Notes: a model not told the origin generated them from the sequence alone. DNA of 64,000 nucleotides from Bacteroidaceae bacterium (GCA_902362375.1 CABIVS010000002.1:270757-334756); one strand, 5' to 3'; counted from the first letter of the stretch, positions 1 through 9,862 are shown. Translations and numbers: made by a program.

Positions 1-2233
1 CTGCGACTGGGATCGTACTGCTTTCACTATGGACGAGAAACGCAGTGAAAGTGTACTGAAAGTTTTCGTAGACCTGTTCGATAAAGGATTGATCTACCGC
101 GGTGTCCGTATGGTAAACTGGGACCCGAAGGCATTGACCGCTCTTTCTGACGAGGAAGTGATCTACAAAGAAGAGCACGGAAAACTATATTACCTCCGCT
201 ATAAAGTGGAAGGTGATCCGGAAGGACGCTATGCCGTAGTGGCAACTACCCGCCCCGAAACAATCATGGGTGACACAGCGATGTGTATCAATCCGAACGA
301 CCCGAAAAACGAATGGCTGAAAGGCAAGAAAGTGATCGTTCCGCTGGTAAATCGCACCATCCCTGTGATTGAAGATGATTATGTAGACATCGAATTTGGT
401 ACAGGTTGCCTGAAAGTGACTCCGGCTCATGATGTAAACGACTATATGCTGGGTGAAAAGTACAACCTGCCTAGCATTGATATCTTCAACGATAACGGTA
501 CATTGAGCGAAGCTGCCGGTATGTATATCGGTATGGATCGTTTCGACGTCCGTAAACAAATAGAGAAAGACCTCGAAGCTGCCGGACTGCTGGACAAGAC
601 AGAAGCCTATACAAATAAGGTAGGTTACTCGGAACGTACCAACGTAGTGATCGAACCGAAACTATCTATGCAATGGTTCCTCAAGATGCAGCATTTTGCA
701 GACATGGCATTGCCTCCGGTAATGAACGATGAACTGAAGTTCTATCCTGCAAAATACAAGAATACCTACCGTCACTGGATGGAGAACATCAAAGACTGGT
801 GTATCAGCCGTCAGTTGTGGTGGGGACATCGCATTCCTGCTTACTTCCTTCCGGAGGGAGGTTATGTGGTAGCTGCTACAGCAGAAGAAGCATTGGCAAA
901 AGCAAAAGAAAAGACTGGCAATGCTGCCCTGACAATGGAAGATCTCCGTCAGGACGAAGATTGTCTGGATACCTGGTTCTCTTCCTGGTTGTGGCCTATC
1001 TCTTTGTTCGATGGAATCAACAATCCGGGTAACGAAGAAATCAACTATTACTATCCGACCAGCGACCTTGTGACAGGACCGGATATTATCTTCTTCTGGG
1101 TAGCCCGTATGATTATGGCAGGCTACGAGTATGAAGGAAAGATGCCGTTTAAGAACGTTTACTTCACAGGGATCGTTCGTGATAAACTGGGACGTAAGAT
1201 GTCCAAGTCACTCGGTAATTCTCCCGACCCGTTGGAGTTGATCGAGAAATACGGAGCCGATGGAGTACGTATGGGCATGATGCTTTCTGCTCCTGCCGGA
1301 AACGATATTCTTTTCGATGACGCACTTTGCGAACAGGGACGTAACTTCTGCAACAAGATATGGAATGCTTTCCGTCTGATTAAGGGCTGGACAAATGCCA
1401 AAGGCACTATTGAAATTCCTACCGATGCACATCTGGCAGTTCAGTGGTTTGACCAAAGACTGGATGCGGCAGCTGTTGAAGTGGCCGATCTCTTCTCCAA
1501 ATATCGTTTGAGCGAAGCGTTGATGCTGGTTTACAAACTATTCTGGGATGAATTCTCTTCCTGGCTGTTGGAAATCGTGAAACCTGCTTATGGACAGCCT
1601 GTCAATGGCTTTGTTTATGATATGGTTCTTAGCTCTTTCGAGCGTCTGCTTGAATTGCTGCATCCTTTTATGCCATTTATCACAGAAGAATTGTGGCAAC
1701 AATTGCGTGAGCGTGAACCGGGTGAAAGCCTGATGGTTACTCAACTGTTTGAACCGGTCGGAGCAAATGAACAGTTCCTGGCAGAGTTTGAAGTAGCTAA
1801 GGAAATCATCAGTAATGTCCGTAGCATTCGTTTGCAGAAGAACATTGCTCTGAAAGAAGAACTCGAATTGCAGGTTGTAGGTACTCATCCGGTGGAGAAA
1901 TTGAATCCGGTGATTATCAAGATGTGTAACCTGTCTTCCGTAACAGTGGTAGAAAGCAAATCAGAAGGCGCTGCATCTTTCATGATAGGAACGACCGAAT
2001 TTGCCGTGCCATTGGGCAATAAGATTGACGTGGAAGCCGAAATCGCCCGTATGGAAGCCGAATTGAAGCATAAAGAAGGATTCTTGCAGGGAGTGATGAA
2101 GAAACTTAGCAACGAGAAATTCGTCAATAATGCTCCGGCGGCCGTTCTTGAACTGGAACGTAAGAAGCAGGCCGATGCGGAAAGTATCATCAAATCTTTG
2201 AAAGAAAGTATTGCGGCTTTGAAGAAATCATAG
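1..2233 (+). CDS. valS: Valyl-tRNA synthetase, 3' part (5' end outside window)
   Basis: Class I aminoacyl-tRNA synthetase that charges tRNA-Val in the cytoplasm. The reading frame is open from the first bases and begins with [11 protein letters not shown], a block typical of ValRS just before the editing (CP1) insertion, so the HIGH motif lies upstream of the window. The KMSKS signature is at 1196-1210. It is followed by the anticodon-binding helical domain and a C-terminal coiled-coil arm (about 2020-2230) rich in Lys and Glu, which separates ValRS from IleRS and LeuRS. About 740 residues are visible out of roughly 870-880 usual for the family. The stop TAG at 2231 is followed by a hairpin terminator. 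The truncation is only the window edge; I see no damage. Confidence 0.97.
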   Translation, partial: CDWDRTAFTMDEKRSESVLKVFVDLFDKGLIYRGVRMVNWDPKALTALSDEEVIYKEEHGKLYYLRYKVEGDPEGRYAVVATTRPETIMGDTAMCINPNDPKNEWLKGKKVIVPLVNRTIPVIEDDYVDIEFGTGCLKVTPAHDVNDYMLGEKYNLPSIDIFNDNGTLSEAAGMYIGMDRFDVRKQIEKDLEAAGLLDKTEAYTNKVGYSERTNVVIEPKLSMQWFLKMQHFADMALPPVMNDELKFYPAKYKNTYRHWMENIKDWCISRQLWWGHRIPAYFLPEGGYVVAATAEEALAKAKEKTGNAALTMEDLRQDEDCLDTWFSSWLWPISLFDGINNPGNEEINYYYPTSDLVTGPDIIFFWVARMIMAGYEYEGKMPFKNVYFTGIVRDKLGRKMSKSLGNSPDPLELIEKYGADGVRMGMMLSAPAGNDILFDDALCEQGRNFCNKIWNAFRLIKGWTNAKGTIEIPTDAHLAVQWFDQRLDAAAVEVADLFSKYRLSEALMLVYKLFWDEFSSWLLEIVKPAYGQPVNGFVYDMVLSSFERLLELLHPFMPFITEELWQQLREREPGESLMVTQLFEPVGANEQFLAEFEVAKEIISNVRSIRLQKNIALKEELELQVVGTHPVEKLNPVIIKMCNLSSVTVVESKSEGAASFMIGTTEFAVPLGNKIDVEAEIARMEAELKHKEGFLQGVMKKLSNEKFVNNAPAAVLELERKKQADAESIIKSLKESIAALKKS

Positions 2234-2260
2234 TCCTCTGATACTTAATTTTATATAATA

Positions 2261-2297
2261 AAGGGCATCTCAACTCGTTTTGGGATGCCTTTTTTTT
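2261..2297 (+). terminator. Rho-independent terminator of valS
   Basis: An 8-bp stem (GGCATCTC at 2264-2271 with GGGATGCC at 2282-2289, one G-T pair) is followed directly by eight T residues (2290-2297). It lies 30 bases past the valS stop. Its T tract also supplies the -33 element of the next promoter. Confidence 0.88.
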
Positions 2298-2324
2298 GCG
2301 CTAAAAAAATTAATACTATCTTTG
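2295..2324 (+). promoter_or_regulatory. Bacteroides-type promoter of the histidine kinase gene
   Basis: TTTG at 2295-2298, an 18-base spacer, then TATCTTTG at 2317-2324 match the Bacteroides -33/-7 consensus. The predicted transcript starts near 2328-2332, which puts the in-frame ATG at 2285 upstream of transcription and supports translation from 2351. Confidence 0.75.
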
Positions 2325-2350
2325 CTTTCGCTATTTATAGAATATCACAA

Positions 2351-4249
2351 ATGAAACAACCGCTGCGGATCATCCCATTTTTCCTTGGATTATTCCTTTT
2401 CATTGAAGGATTCTTATCCCCTGCGTCAGCCCGAACCGAAAAAACAAATAAAGAAGTACTGGTTTTAAACTCGATTAATTTCAATCTGCCTTGGGCTAAA
2501 AACTTTTATTGGTGTCTTCATGATGCTCTTCAGAAACAGGGAATCTCTGTCAAAGCGGAGTCGCTTTCTGTACCTGCTTTGGAAAATGAGATGGAAGTGA
2601 ATGCTCTGGTTACCCATTTGCGCCAGAAATATCCGACTCCTCCCACTGCGGTTGTGTTGATTGGAGATCCGGGATGGATAGTCTGCCGTGAATTGTTTGA
2701 TGACGTATGGAAAGAAGTTCCGGTAATCGTGACAAATGCCCGCGACCATTTACCGGCTTCCCTTGAGGTCTTGTTATCTCACGTTCCGTTGACGGAAGCC
2801 AATACCCTTTCCGGTGATGAATGGAGGCGCGGATATAATATAACCATCTTGAAGCAACATTATTATGTAAAGGAGACAATCGACTTAATTTACAAACTGA
2901 TACCTGATATGGAACGTCTGGCATTCATTTCGGACGATCGGTATATCAGTGAAGAAACTCGCAGAGATGTACAGGAAGCTGTAAAGGAGAACTTTCCGGA
3001 CTTGCGTCTGGATTTACTTTCCACCACTCAATTGTCTACGGAAATGTTGCTGGATACTTTACATGGTTATAAACCGAATACGGGGATCATTTATTATTCT
3101 TGGTTTGAATCACATAACAAAAATGACAATACCTATCTTTTCGATCATATTCAGGAGGTGATTGTCAATTTTACTCCGTCTCCATTGTTTTTACTTTCTC
3201 CCGAAGACTTGTCGAACAATACTTTTGCAGGAGGATATTACGTTTCGACAGAATCGTTCTGTAAATCTTTGTTGGAAATACTCGGTCGTATTTTGGATGG
3301 AGAGCAGGCACGTAATATTCCCGGTGAGGTGGGAGGACAAGGAAGTGCCAATCTCTGCTATCAAGTATTGAAATCCTACAATATACCTTCTTCCCGTTAT
3401 CCGGACGATGCGGTATATGTCAATGAACCCAGGACTTTTTTCCAGCAGTATTATGTTCAAATCCTTTCCTGCTCTTTCTTTTTATTGATATTGATTGTTG
3501 CTATTGTATATTATATCAGCATTCTTCGGAAAGCATATAGTCGTCTGCATGAAGCGATGGAAAAAGCGGAGCAGGCTAATCAATTGAAATCCGCATTCCT
3601 GGCTAATATGAGTCATGAGATACGTACCCCCTTGAATGCTATTGTAGGGTTCTCGAATATGCTTCCTCATGTCGAAAACCGTGAAGAAATGTCCGAATAT
3701 GCAGATCTTATTGAAACAAATACAGATTTATTGCTTCAGTTGATTAATGATATTCTGGATTTGTCGAAGATTGAAGCCGGTACATTCGATTTCTACCCTG
3801 CCTTGATTGATGTGAACCAGGCGCTTGAAGAAATCGAGCAGAGTATGCAGCTACGTCTGCGATACAATAATGTGACTTTCACATTTGCGGAAAGACTGCC
3901 CCAATGTACATTGTATACGGATAAGAACCGTTTGATTCAGTTACTTGCCAATTTCACTGTTAATGCCATTAAGTTTACAGAGGTGGGTACTATCCGTATG
4001 GGGTATCGTTTGCTCGATCCTGAAACGATTTATTTTTATGTGTCGGACACCGGCTGTGGAATGTCTCCTGAACAGTGTCTCCATGTATTCGAACGGTTTG
4101 TGAAGTACAATTCCTTTGTGCAAGGTACCGGACTGGGACTTTCTATCTGCCATACGATTGTAGACCGCCTGGGAGGGAAAATAGGAGTGGAGTCGGAAGA
4201 AAACAAAGGATCTACTTTCTGGTTTACCTTACCTTATCGGCAGAATTAG
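2351..4249 (+). CDS. Membrane sensor histidine kinase with periplasmic ABC-substrate-binding-like sensor, orphan
   Basis: Two-component sensor kinase, 632 aa from ATG 2351; an in-frame ATG at 2285 sits inside the upstream terminator and before the promoter, so I reject it. Order: signal peptide or first membrane segment (residues 1-27, ending Ser-Ala-Arg), a periplasmic domain of about 330 residues resembling the ABC-type sugar-binding (LacI-like) fold, a membrane segment at about 369-391, a short coiled coil, HisKA with the phospho-acceptor His422 in a HEIRTPLN motif, then HATPase with the N box near Asn538, Asp566 in DTGCGM and a GTGLGL box. It ends right after the ATPase domain. There is no receiver, no HPt and no response regulator gene next to it, so the output partner is elsewhere. 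The ligand is unknown. Confidence 0.9.
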   Translation: MKQPLRIIPFFLGLFLFIEGFLSPASARTEKTNKEVLVLNSINFNLPWAKNFYWCLHDALQKQGISVKAESLSVPALENEMEVNALVTHLRQKYPTPPTAVVLIGDPGWIVCRELFDDVWKEVPVIVTNARDHLPASLEVLLSHVPLTEANTLSGDEWRRGYNITILKQHYYVKETIDLIYKLIPDMERLAFISDDRYISEETRRDVQEAVKENFPDLRLDLLSTTQLSTEMLLDTLHGYKPNTGIIYYSWFESHNKNDNTYLFDHIQEVIVNFTPSPLFLLSPEDLSNNTFAGGYYVSTESFCKSLLEILGRILDGEQARNIPGEVGGQGSANLCYQVLKSYNIPSSRYPDDAVYVNEPRTFFQQYYVQILSCSFFLLILIVAIVYYISILRKAYSRLHEAMEKAEQANQLKSAFLANMSHEIRTPLNAIVGFSNMLPHVENREEMSEYADLIETNTDLLLQLINDILDLSKIEAGTFDFYPALIDVNQALEEIEQSMQLRLRYNNVTFTFAERLPQCTLYTDKNRLIQLLANFTVNAIKFTEVGTIRMGYRLLDPETIYFYVSDTGCGMSPEQCLHVFERFVKYNSFVQGTGLGLSICHTIVDRLGGKIGVESEENKGSTFWFTLPYRQN

Positions 4250-4564
4250 TGCTTTACTTCTCTCCAATCTATCAGTAGATAAGTTGCTATGCTCTTATTG
4301 CAAACTTCCTTTCCCTTATTGGATAAGTTGTCTTTGACTAAGAAGAAACTATAAACGCAAGTTCTGATTATATAATTGCAAGTTGCATTTATATAACCGG
4401 AACTTGCAGTTATATAAATGAAGCTTGCAATTATAGTTTTCTCTCGGTCAAAAAGAAGTTTGTCAGCAGGGGAATGTAAGTTTACCTCTAATGCAACAGA
4501 AGTTATCTATCAGTACTTTAGTAAATAGATCGTAATAGATAAGAAAATAGATAGCTGGCTTATT
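4250..4564. other. Gene-free spacer between convergent kinase and ECF sigma genes
   Basis: About 315 bases without a credible reading frame. The central part is the 88-bp repeat element described at 4349-4436. I find no clear hairpin plus T-tract terminator for either convergent gene. Confidence 0.6.
4349..4436. repeat. 88-bp dispersed element, copy 1 (21-bp units)
   Basis: Bounded by CTATAA and TTATAG. It consists of one 19-bp unit, three 21-bp units each starting TTATATAA, and a 6-bp end. Each unit pairs the palindrome TTATATAA with a near-palindrome close to ATGCAAGCTTGCAT. A second element with the same 19+21+21+21+6 layout and the same 88-bp length lies at 50702-50789. Confidence 0.8.
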
Positions 4565-5140
4565 TTAAGGAAATAGAATAGGTAGTAATAAAGGCAGATA
4601 ATCCTTTAAATCTACACGTAGTTGCTTTAATGCTTGTTGAATGCGGTAATCTACTGTTTTGGGAGATACTCCCAAAATCTCAGCTATTTCTTTATAACTC
4701 ATATCCCGGAACCGATGCATCACAAAAGCTTCCCGGTAACTTTCCGGCAATGTGGCAATGGCATTTTTGATACGTTGTGTCAACTCTTCGACTTGATAAA
4801 GATCCGTATCTTGTAGCATTTCCTGCATCTCTTCATAAAATCGAGTGTCGGCACGTTGGGTGGCATCAATATGTGCAAGCTTGTTCAGAGCTTTGCGGTA
4901 TATCATTTTAAAGAGGTATGAACTAAGCGAAGTTTCGATAATCAGATTTTCTCTATTTTCCCAAATCCATAAAAGAGAATCCTGCACAATTTCTTCCGCA
5001 TCTTCCAGATCGACGAAGCGATGGCCGTAGGCGCACAGTGCCGGATAATATCTCCGAAACAGTGCATCAAATGCCTTTTGGTCTCCCTGTTGTATGGCAG
5101 ATAATAGGAAATTGTTGTCTGACAGGTGAATTTCTTTCAT
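4565..5140 (-). CDS. ECF-family RNA polymerase sigma-70 factor of the PUL
   Basis: Extracytoplasmic-function sigma factor, 191 aa, the usual size. Region 2 (about residues 20-65) contains Asp-Leu-Glu-Asp-Ala-Glu-Glu-Ile-Val-Gln-Asp, the core-binding and -10 recognition helix. Region 4 (about 130-180) has the helix-turn-helix Tyr-Lys-Glu-Ile-Ala-Glu-Ile-Leu-Gly-Val-Ser. It is transcribed away from the FecR-like anti-sigma gene, 134 bases off. By family knowledge it is held by that anti-sigma factor and released when the SusC receptor signals substrate, then drives the PUL. The divergent layout is less common than a co-directional pair, so the pairing rests on adjacency. The C-terminal tail is hydrophobic (Leu-Pro-Leu-Leu-Leu-Pro-Ile-Leu). 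Confidence 0.92.
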   Translation of the reverse strand: MKEIHLSDNNFLLSAIQQGDQKAFDALFRRYYPALCAYGHRFVDLEDAEEIVQDSLLWIWENRENLIIETSLSSYLFKMIYRKALNKLAHIDATQRADTRFYEEMQEMLQDTDLYQVEELTQRIKNAIATLPESYREAFVMHRFRDMSYKEIAEILGVSPKTVDYRIQQALKQLRVDLKDYLPLLLPILFP

Positions 5141-5162
5141 GCATTAGTTCGATATTTCACTG

Positions 5163-5191
5163 CAAATATAGCTTTTTTATAAGAAAACAAA
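5163..5191 (-). promoter_or_regulatory. Bacteroides-type promoter of the ECF sigma gene
   Basis: Read on the minus strand: TTTG (5191-5188), 17 bases, then TATATTTG (5170-5163), about 22 bases before the ATG at 5140. This suggests the sigma gene is transcribed by the housekeeping sigma. Confidence 0.6.
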
Positions 5192-5274
5192 GATTTTCTG
5201 AAAAAAAATGAGATTTGGTTTAGGAATCTCTAAAGTCTCCCTTGTCTTATAGTAAAAGGCAATAAAATACGAAT

Positions 5275-6297
5275 ATGGATAAGACTGATAAAAATACAAT
5301 AGAAGAATTGCTTCCCCGTTATTGTGAGGGACTGGCAACGGAAGAAGAGCGTCTGCAAGTTGAGACGTGGATGGATGAATCGGAAGAAAACCGACGGATG
5401 GCCAAACAAATACATGCTCTCTATCTTGCCACAGATACCGTTCACATCATGACGAAAGTCGACACAGAGAAAGCATTGACAAAGGTGAAAAGTAGAATGA
5501 CAGGTAACAGACAAAGGAAAACGACATGGTGGGAATGGGCGCAACGTGCGGCAGCAGTGCTGTTCATTCCACTTCTCGTTACTCTGATGGTACAACACTG
5601 GGGAGGAAGCGAACAGGAACTGGTACAAATCATGGAAGTGAAGACGAATCCGGGAATGATGACTTCTTTGACATTGCCCGACGGTACACTGGTTTTCCTG
5701 AATTCCGAATCTACTTTGAGTTATCCCTCACGCTTTGACGGTGACACGAGAAATGTAACATTGCAGGGAGAAGCTTATTTTGAAGTAGCCAAGAATCCGG
5801 AAAAGAAATTTATAGTCTCTACTTCCCACCAGTCACAGATCGAGGTATTGGGAACTCATTTTAATGTAGAGGCTTATGAAAAAGAAGACCGGATTGCAGC
5901 AACATTGGTTGAAGGAAAGATAGGTTTTATTTATTCATCTGACAATGGTTCGAAAAAAGTACTGATGGATCCCGGACAGAAATTGGTCTATGATACAAGA
6001 GACAGTAAAGTACAGCTTTATGCCACCTCCGGCGAGTCGGAAATAGCATGGAAAGAGGGAAAGATTATATTCAAGAATACTCCTCTCAAAGAGGGATTGC
6101 GAATGTTGGAGAAGCGGTATAACGTGGAATTCATTATTAAAAACGACCGTTTGAAAGGAGACTCATTTACAGGTACGTTTACTAATCAACGCTTGGAGCG
6201 TATTCTGGAATATTTCCAGCTTTCTTCTCAAATCCGTTGGCGTTATCTTGATTCGCCGGATATAAAAGATGAAAAGAGTAAAATTGAAATATATTGA
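5275..6297 (+). CDS. FecR-type anti-sigma factor (DUF4974 C-terminal domain)
   Basis: Inner-membrane anti-sigma factor, 340 aa. Residues 1-85 are the cytoplasmic sigma-binding part, one membrane helix is at about 91-106, and the periplasmic FecR domain follows at about 120-220 (pattern Leu-Pro-Asp-Gly-Thr-x-Val-x-Leu-Asn-Ser, then Gly-Glu-Ala-Tyr-Phe-Glu-Val). The DUF4974 region is at about 260-330. It takes the signal from the STN domain of the SusC protein encoded downstream and passes it to the ECF sigma. The start at 5275 gives the usual short Asp/Glu-rich N-terminus. The 169-base gap to SusC holds a probable antisense RNA. Confidence 0.93.
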   Translation: MDKTDKNTIEELLPRYCEGLATEEERLQVETWMDESEENRRMAKQIHALYLATDTVHIMTKVDTEKALTKVKSRMTGNRQRKTTWWEWAQRAAAVLFIPLLVTLMVQHWGGSEQELVQIMEVKTNPGMMTSLTLPDGTLVFLNSESTLSYPSRFDGDTRNVTLQGEAYFEVAKNPEKKFIVSTSHQSQIEVLGTHFNVEAYEKEDRIAATLVEGKIGFIYSSDNGSKKVLMDPGQKLVYDTRDSKVQLYATSGESEIAWKEGKIIFKNTPLKEGLRMLEKRYNVEFIIKNDRLKGDSFTGTFTNQRLERILEYFQLSSQIRWRYLDSPDIKDEKSKIEIY

Positions 6298-6344
6298 TTG
6301 ATTAACCTTAAAAACAAAAATGCAATGAAAGACAGATCCCCTTA

Positions 6345-6456
6345 AACAAAAACATACGGGAGGATATTGGCGTATCTCCCCGTATGGAAATCGGTAAATC
6401 TTTTTGATGCTTGTTTGGCGACAAGCTTAGATAAACTTTTTATTAACTTTAAGTCA
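6345..6456 (-). ncRNA. Candidate cis-antisense sRNA in the SusC leader (DonS-like)
   Basis: Read on the minus strand, a -7 box TAAATTTG (6467-6460) with a weak -33 match ATTG (6491-6488, 20-base spacer) would start a transcript near 6456. It would contain a 6-bp hairpin (6426-6409) and end in a 14-bp hairpin with two mismatches (6386-6353) followed by TTTTTGTTT (6352-6344), a good terminator. Both hairpin loops read CGCCAA on this strand. The position, between anti-sigma and susC, is where cis-antisense sRNAs such as Bacteroides fragilis DonS repress mucin-type PULs. Inferred, not shown. Confidence 0.6.
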
Positions 6457-6459
6457 TTA

Positions 6460-6491
6460 CAAATTTATGCAAAATTATTTTAGCATCCAAT
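6460..6491 (-). promoter_or_regulatory. Putative promoter of the antisense RNA
   Basis: Minus-strand TAAATTTG at 6467-6460 fits TAnnTTTG. The -33 position has ATTG rather than TTTG. It overlaps the first codons of the upstream SusC start, which slightly favours the internal SusC start at 6545. Confidence 0.45.
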
Positions 6492-9400
6492 TTTTGTGGG
6501 TGGTAAAGTCACTTTGGCTAACCTCAAAAAAAATCCCATTATCTATGAGACTATTGGTTTTGTTCTTTGTATGTTCTATCGGATTGAGCTATGCAGCCGA
6601 TAGTTACGCTCAAAAGGCTTTAATCAGTATTGATGTACGTAATCAGCGAGTGGAGGACATTTTGAAAGAGATTGAAGCGCAGTCTGATTTCGATTTTTTC
6701 TTCAATAATAAGCATGTCGATTTGAATCGTCGCGTATCAGTTTCCGCTGATAAAAGCAACATTTTTAGTGTGTTGAAAGAAATCTTTTCCGGCACTAATG
6801 TAAAATATTCGGTACTGGACAAGAAGATAATATTATCCATCGAGGCACAGTCTCCGGAACAAGAAAAGAAAATAACCATATCCGGTACTATATCAGATGC
6901 ACAGGGGGAACCGATTATCGGGGCCAGTGTGTTAGAAAAAGGAGTACAGGGTAACGGTACGATAACAGATATTGACGGGAATTTCAAACTCTCCGTTTCT
7001 TCATCGAAGGCACAGCTCGATATCTCCTATATCGGCTATCAGTCGCAGACGGTTGCTGTACAACCCGGAAAAAACATGAGAATCACTTTGCAGGAAGATT
7101 CCAAACAACTCGACGAAGTGGTAGTGGTGGGTTACGGTACACAGAGCAAGAAGACATTGACCGGTGCCGTTTCTATGGTAAACATGGGAGATGTGGAGAT
7201 GAATACCGTACCGAATGTATCTCGTGCGTTGGCAGGTAAAGCAGCAGGATTCCGTGTGAACCAGGTTTCTGCGCAGCCGGGCGGTGAAGCGAAATTCCGT
7301 ATTCGTGGAGAGGCGTCTACAGGTGCTGGTAATGAACCTTTATTTGTAATCGACGGCTTCCCGGTATCTTCTACTTCCAATTTAAGTTCGGGTAATGGTT
7401 TCTACGAATCGGGTAATATCGATAATGTACTGGAATCATTGAATCCGGATGACATTGAATCCATTTCTGTGTTGAAAGATGCTGCTTCTACGGCTATTTA
7501 TGGTGCGCGTGCCGGACATGGAGTTGTTTTGATTACCACCAAACGCGGTAAGAGTCAGAAGCCCAGAGTGACTTATTCCGGTATGGGATCGGTGCAGGTA
7601 GCCCGTTCCAACTATAAGATGCTTGATACCCGTATGTATATGGATATGTATAATAAACAGATGTATGAAGAGTGGTTAAAGTTGAACGGAATGGGTATCT
7701 ATGAAGGATATGTTGAAAAGCAGGACACTCCGCCTACTCAATATAAACCCACTTTCAATAATGATGAAATATTGACAGCTAGCGGTACCGATTGGTTGGA
7801 TGCGGTGATGCGCAATGGATATACGCAACAGCACAATCTTTCTGTGAATGGTGGTACGGAGAAAACCCGTTATCTGGCTTCTGTCAACTATATGAATCAG
7901 GAGGGTATTGTCAAGAATAATGGTGTCAGCCGTTTTTCTGCCCGTTTGAATCTGGATCAGGAATTGAGTGAATATGTTTCTTTCGGACTGACTGCTACTT
8001 ACTCACAGAATAAGTATGATAATGTTCCGCTGGGAGACAATGCCAATGAATATTCCGGTGTATTGACCGGTGCTATCCAGTCCAATCCTACTATTCCTAT
8101 CTATGATTCTGAAGGAAATTATTATATTGATCCGAAACGTCCTTTTGTTGCAAATCCGGTGTCTCTGTTGGATATAAAGGATAACACTGTAAAAGACCGG
8201 ATCATAGGCTCTGCATTCGTATCCGTGAAACCTTTGAAAGAATTGGAAGTGAAGTTGCAGTTAGGCGTCGACCGTAGTTTCCAGAAACGTTCCAGCTATT
8301 TGCCTAAAACAACTTTGCAGGGAAAGACCAAAAACGGAAGAGCGGATATTTCGCAGGAAACAAGTACTACCTATCTGATGGAGCTGACAGCACAATATTC
8401 CAAGAGTTTTGGTGATCATAACGTGAAAGCTATTGGTGGTTATTCATTCCAGAAATTTAAGAATGATGGATTGAGTGCCGGAAATGAAGACTTTCTTGTA
8501 GATGGTTTCGGATATAATAGTTTGGGTTCAGGTAATTACAAGAAACCTTCTGTAGGTTCATGGGCTTCTATTAACAGTATTGCTTCTCTGTTTGCCCGTG
8601 CCAATTACTCGTATAAAGGCAGATATTTACTGGAAGCTACAGTTCGTGCTGATGCTGCTTCCAATTTCGCCCCGGAAAATCGTTGGGGGTATTTCCCGTC
8701 CATATCAGCCGGTTGGATGATAAGTGAAGAAAATTTCATGAAAGGGGCTTCAAACTGGTTATCTATGTTGAAGTTAAGAACTTCTTATGGACAGACGGGT
8801 AACTCTAATGTCGGTTATCGCATTTACGACTATTATGAAGTGGGAAGAAGTGCTATTATCGGAGGTGCAGAATCAACAGGAGTATATGCTTCGGATTTGG
8901 GTAACAGGAGCCTGACTTGGGAAACGACCACGGAATTTAATGTAGGTGTGGATCTAGGCATACTCAACAACCGGTTTAAGTTGACAGCCGAATACTTCAA
9001 ACGTAAGATTACAGACTTGTTGGTGACAAATAAACCATTGCCTTTTTATAATGAGATAAATAAAATAGCGGGTAATATAGGATCAACACAAAGTCAGGGT
9101 GTGGAAATCACAGTGAATACGGTGAATATCGTTACTAAAGATTTTGAATGGGATACGACATTAACCTTGTCACATTACAACGACCGTTGGCTGACACGTG
9201 ACCCGAACTGGAAACCCAAACCTTATGAAAAAGAAAATGATCCGATTCGTGCATGGTGGGAATATGAAGCGCTTGGTATCCTGCAACTGGGAGAAAAAGT
9301 TCCGGACGCTCAAAAAGACTTGGTTCCGGGTATGATGAAACTGAAAGACCGCGATGGAAACGGAGTATTGGGAGATGAGGATAAAGTATATATGGGTAAT

Positions 9401-9856
9401 GGTGACCCCAAAATAATCTACGGTCTGAACAACTCGTTCAGATATAAGAACTTTGACTTGAATATCTATTTCTATGGAGAAGCCGGCAGAAAGAGAGGAG
9501 CCAGTTATTATGAGGGCTGGACACGTATGGACAATGGTATCAATGTTTCTACTTATGCCCTGAAAGCTTTCAATAGCAATAACCTGACAGCCACTGATCC
9601 GACATTCGTCAGAGGTGGAAGCGGATGGGGTGACTATTATGTGAAATCTATCTATTATGTTCGTTGTGGAAGCATTACATTGGGATATAAAGTGCCTGTC
9701 AGCCAGAAGATTGCCAAGAATCTCCGTGTATATGTAGACGTGAACAATCCGTTTGTGATTACTAACTGGACAGGTCTGGACCCGGAAACGGACAACGGGA
9801 CCTATGCATATCCGAATGTAACCTCGTATAATTTTGGTGTATCAATATCTTTCTAA
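6467..9856 (+). CDS. SusC/RagA TonB-dependent outer-membrane receptor with STN signalling domain
   Basis: Outer-membrane glycan importer of the PUL, 1129 aa. The signal peptide ends near Ser-Tyr-Ala-Ala-Asp-Ser-Tyr-Ala-Gln. It is followed by an STN (secretin/TonB N-terminal) domain at about residues 48-115, a carboxypeptidase-D-like beta-sandwich at about 134-210, the plug with the SusC signature Asp-Glu-Val-Val-Val-Val-Gly-Tyr-Gly starting at residue 216, and a barrel ending in Phe. The STN domain is the hallmark of SusC proteins that signal through FecR anti-sigma factors, in line with the gene pair upstream. ATG 6467 gives a 26-residue extension; Met27 (6545) starts a more typical signal peptide and is a real alternative. 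The SusD gene follows after 6 bases. Confidence 0.95.
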   Translation: MQNYFSIQFLWVVKSLWLTSKKIPLSMRLLVLFFVCSIGLSYAADSYAQKALISIDVRNQRVEDILKEIEAQSDFDFFFNNKHVDLNRRVSVSADKSNIFSVLKEIFSGTNVKYSVLDKKIILSIEAQSPEQEKKITISGTISDAQGEPIIGASVLEKGVQGNGTITDIDGNFKLSVSSSKAQLDISYIGYQSQTVAVQPGKNMRITLQEDSKQLDEVVVVGYGTQSKKTLTGAVSMVNMGDVEMNTVPNVSRALAGKAAGFRVNQVSAQPGGEAKFRIRGEASTGAGNEPLFVIDGFPVSSTSNLSSGNGFYESGNIDNVLESLNPDDIESISVLKDAASTAIYGARAGHGVVLITTKRGKSQKPRVTYSGMGSVQVARSNYKMLDTRMYMDMYNKQMYEEWLKLNGMGIYEGYVEKQDTPPTQYKPTFNNDEILTASGTDWLDAVMRNGYTQQHNLSVNGGTEKTRYLASVNYMNQEGIVKNNGVSRFSARLNLDQELSEYVSFGLTATYSQNKYDNVPLGDNANEYSGVLTGAIQSNPTIPIYDSEGNYYIDPKRPFVANPVSLLDIKDNTVKDRIIGSAFVSVKPLKELEVKLQLGVDRSFQKRSSYLPKTTLQGKTKNGRADISQETSTTYLMELTAQYSKSFGDHNVKAIGGYSFQKFKNDGLSAGNEDFLVDGFGYNSLGSGNYKKPSVGSWASINSIASLFARANYSYKGRYLLEATVRADAASNFAPENRWGYFPSISAGWMISEENFMKGASNWLSMLKLRTSYGQTGNSNVGYRIYDYYEVGRSAIIGGAESTGVYASDLGNRSLTWETTTEFNVGVDLGILNNRFKLTAEYFKRKITDLLVTNKPLPFYNEINKIAGNIGSTQSQGVEITVNTVNIVTKDFEWDTTLTLSHYNDRWLTRDPNWKPKPYEKENDPIRAWWEYEALGILQLGEKVPDAQKDLVPGMMKLKDRDGNGVLGDEDKVYMGNGDPKIIYGLNNSFRYKNFDLNIYFYGEAGRKRGASYYEGWTRMDNGINVSTYALKAFNSNNLTATDPTFVRGGSGWGDYYVKSIYYVRCGSITLGYKVPVSQKIAKNLRVYVDVNNPFVITNWTGLDPETDNGTYAYPNVTSYNFGVSISF

Positions 9857-9862
9857 TAAGTG

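Noticed and set aside
1..2233. valS as a truncated pseudogene
   Set aside because: The missing part is simply before the window; the frame is intact.
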